Assembly: GCF_003268655.1 (NCBI RefSeq)
Contig: NZ_CP029642.1
Coordinates: 2,666,001 to 2,730,000 of the forward strand
Length of the DNA: 64,000 bases
Source of the DNA: Arthrobacter dokdonellae
Lineage (GTDB): Bacteria > Actinomycetota > Actinomycetes > Actinomycetales > Micrococcaceae
Reading direction: 5' to 3'
In this document: positions 62,971 through 64,000 of the stretch, one piece after another
Layout of the letters: each line of letters opens with the position of its first letter
How positions within the stretch are numbered: the first letter of the stretch is position 1
The notes under the pieces: generated by a model
Databases searched by the model: none
What the model was told of the DNA's origin: nothing
What the model saw: only the letters and a program-made list of their open reading frames with translations
Made by a program: the position numbers and the translations under genes

Positions 62971-63779
62971 CTGGCGTGCGGGATGGGACGCACCGTCAGG
63001 ATCTGTTCGGAGTGCCCGAACGACCCCTTGACGTCGTGCAGCACCGAAGATGTCAGGCCGATGCCGTCGCCGGCAAAGGTGACCTTCGTGTCGAGCCCCA
63101 GCCATTCCCCTTCCGGCTCACGATAGACGTGCACCGACAGGTCTACGTTGGGGAACATGTAGCTGCCCGCCCCGGGTGGCACGCGCGCGGCAATGCCGTT
63201 GGCACTGTCGACCAGTCCCAGGAGCCGCACCAGCGCCGAGGTCGGTTCGCCGTCAACCATCCCGTGGGGCGTGCGCAGCCAGGCGCGGCCGCGGCCGGGC
63301 CGGTGCCCGTCGACCGTACGTCCTTCGAGCGAGGCGATGAACCCGCCGGGCCAGACGTTCAGGCCGTGCCACGTCTCGGACTCTTCCAAGGACGGGAAAG
63401 GTTCGTCCTCGACGGCCGCCACTGCGCCCGTGTCAACCGTCAGCATGCGCCACGCGGTCACGCGCACGGCGATCCGGCCGCCGGCGATCAACGCCGCCTG
63501 CAGCAGCTCAATGGTCCGCCCCGGGCGCAGCACCGTCGTTTCGATGCTGAAAGCGCCGGCCGGAATCAGGCCAAAGATGTCGAAGTTGAACCGGGTCAGC
63601 CGCATGCCCTCGCGCGGCTGGAACCGCTCCAGCGCCCGGACCATCAGACCCGTCACTGGCGCCATGTGCTGTTCGTGGTCGTTCCACGCCCCCTGGGCGT
63701 GGCGGGTGGACTCGTAAAGGTCGCCGCCCAAATGGCGGTAGTACGCCTCCGCTTGGATGGCCGTGGTGGTTTCCTGCAT
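62967..63779 (-). CDS. Thioesterase-family (double hotdog) protein
   Basis: 270 residues in two related halves, the N-terminal one with RLTRFNFDIFGLIPAGAFSI and the C-terminal one with VDLSVHVYREPEGEWLGLD. This resembles TesB-like acyl-CoA thioesterases of actinobacteria. The substrate is unknown. Coupled to the lipoate-ligase-like gene by a GTGA overlap. Confidence 0.8.
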   Translation of the reverse strand: MQETTTAIQAEAYYRHLGGDLYESTRHAQGAWNDHEQHMAPVTGLMVRALERFQPREGMRLTRFNFDIFGLIPAGAFSIETTVLRPGRTIELLQAALIAGGRIAVRVTAWRMLTVDTGAVAAVEDEPFPSLEESETWHGLNVWPGGFIASLEGRTVDGHRPGRGRAWLRTPHGMVDGEPTSALVRLLGLVDSANGIAARVPPGAGSYMFPNVDLSVHVYREPEGEWLGLDTKVTFAGDGIGLTSSVLHDVKGSFGHSEQILTVRPIPHAR

Positions 63780-63799
63780 GGGTACGACTTTACCGCCCG

Positions 63800-64000
63800 T
63801 CAGGGACCTGGCATTGACGGGCCGGCGTCGAGCTCCGGGTTCATGACGGGGCAGTCGTCCAGGGCCGCACGGTCCAACGTGCGACGGCGGGACACTCGGA
63901 ACAAGTGGGCGCCCAGGGCAGCGGCGCCGGCAAGGATCAGCAGAAGCACCAGGGCCACGGGCGATCCGGCGGCAGCGGCCACAGCGGCGTCGAAGGCCGC
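63800..64000 (-). CDS. Small membrane protein (5' end outside window)
   Basis: The visible 66 codons encode a hydrophobic helix (VALVLLLILAGAAALGAHLF) followed by a basic stretch and a polar C-terminus ending GPSMPGP. The frame stays open to the window edge, so the true start may lie outside; an in-frame GTG at 63982 is possible. Not recognised. Confidence 0.5.
   Translation of the reverse strand, partial: AAFDAAVAAAAGSPVALVLLLILAGAAALGAHLFRVSRRRTLDRAALDDCPVMNPELDAGPSMPGP

Overview
The window is a gene-dense, high-GC stretch (about two thirds G+C by eye) of an actinobacterial chromosome, most likely from Arthrobacter or a close relative in the Micrococcaceae. The pointers are many GTG and TTG starts, a zinc-free S4, mycothiol-linked enzymes (a CGYC mycoredoxin and S-(hydroxymethyl)mycothiol dehydrogenase), an actinobacterial VLRF1 peptidyl-tRNA hydrolase, DnaE2 with a DUF6504 partner, and the actinobacterial gene orders alaS-ruvX-mltG-aroECKB-efp-nusB-pyr and secDF-yajC-ruvBAC-yebC-pdxT. 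I see no rRNA, tRNA, prophage, insertion sequence or CRISPR array.

Positions 1-20,000 are nearly all minus strand. They hold the pyrimidine operon (pyrR, pyrB, pyrC, a small membrane-anchored protein, carA, carB), with a PyrR-binding RNA hairpin in its leader. Upstream lie nusB, efp, a TPR-like protein, the shikimate genes aroB/aroK/aroC/aroE, mltG, ruvX, alaS, two small envelope proteins and rpsD. Start and stop codons of successive genes overlap by 1 or 4 bases, or nearly abut, almost throughout, so translational coupling is likely. A plus-strand PrsW-type membrane protease sits between pyrR and nusB.

Positions 20,000-34,000 hold rarA, a divergent VLRF1 peptidyl-tRNA hydrolase, a GNAT protein with a three-copy minisatellite, an unrecognised 165-residue protein, aspS, hisS, a membrane-anchored cyclophilin, a DUF349 protein, an AbiEi-like antitoxin homologue without a toxin, and the bifunctional (p)ppGpp enzyme Rel. 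Positions 34,000-41,500 are the secF/secD/yajC, ruvB/ruvA/ruvC, yebC and pdxT block; ruvC appears to need a CTG start.

In positions 41,600-51,600 three plus-strand genes stand between pdxT and pdxS. They are an unusually long AsnB with a C-terminal domain resembling coenzyme F420-0:gamma-glutamyl ligase, an M3 oligopeptidase and a GNAT acetyltransferase. After them come pdxS, a CDP-alcohol phosphatidyltransferase, a HIT protein and thrS. The AsnB fusion is the strongest candidate for something undescribed.

Positions 51,700-64,000 are more mixed. They carry dnaE2 with a DUF6504 gene but no imuA or imuB, an AT-rich nested dyad, a GNAT and a VOC protein, an LCP cell-wall ligase, an unknown membrane protein, an SRAP (HMCES/YedK) DNA-protein crosslink protein, a mycothiol and formaldehyde module (mycoredoxin, MscR, MBL hydrolase), a lipoate-ligase-like protein, a thioesterase and a truncated membrane protein at the window edge.
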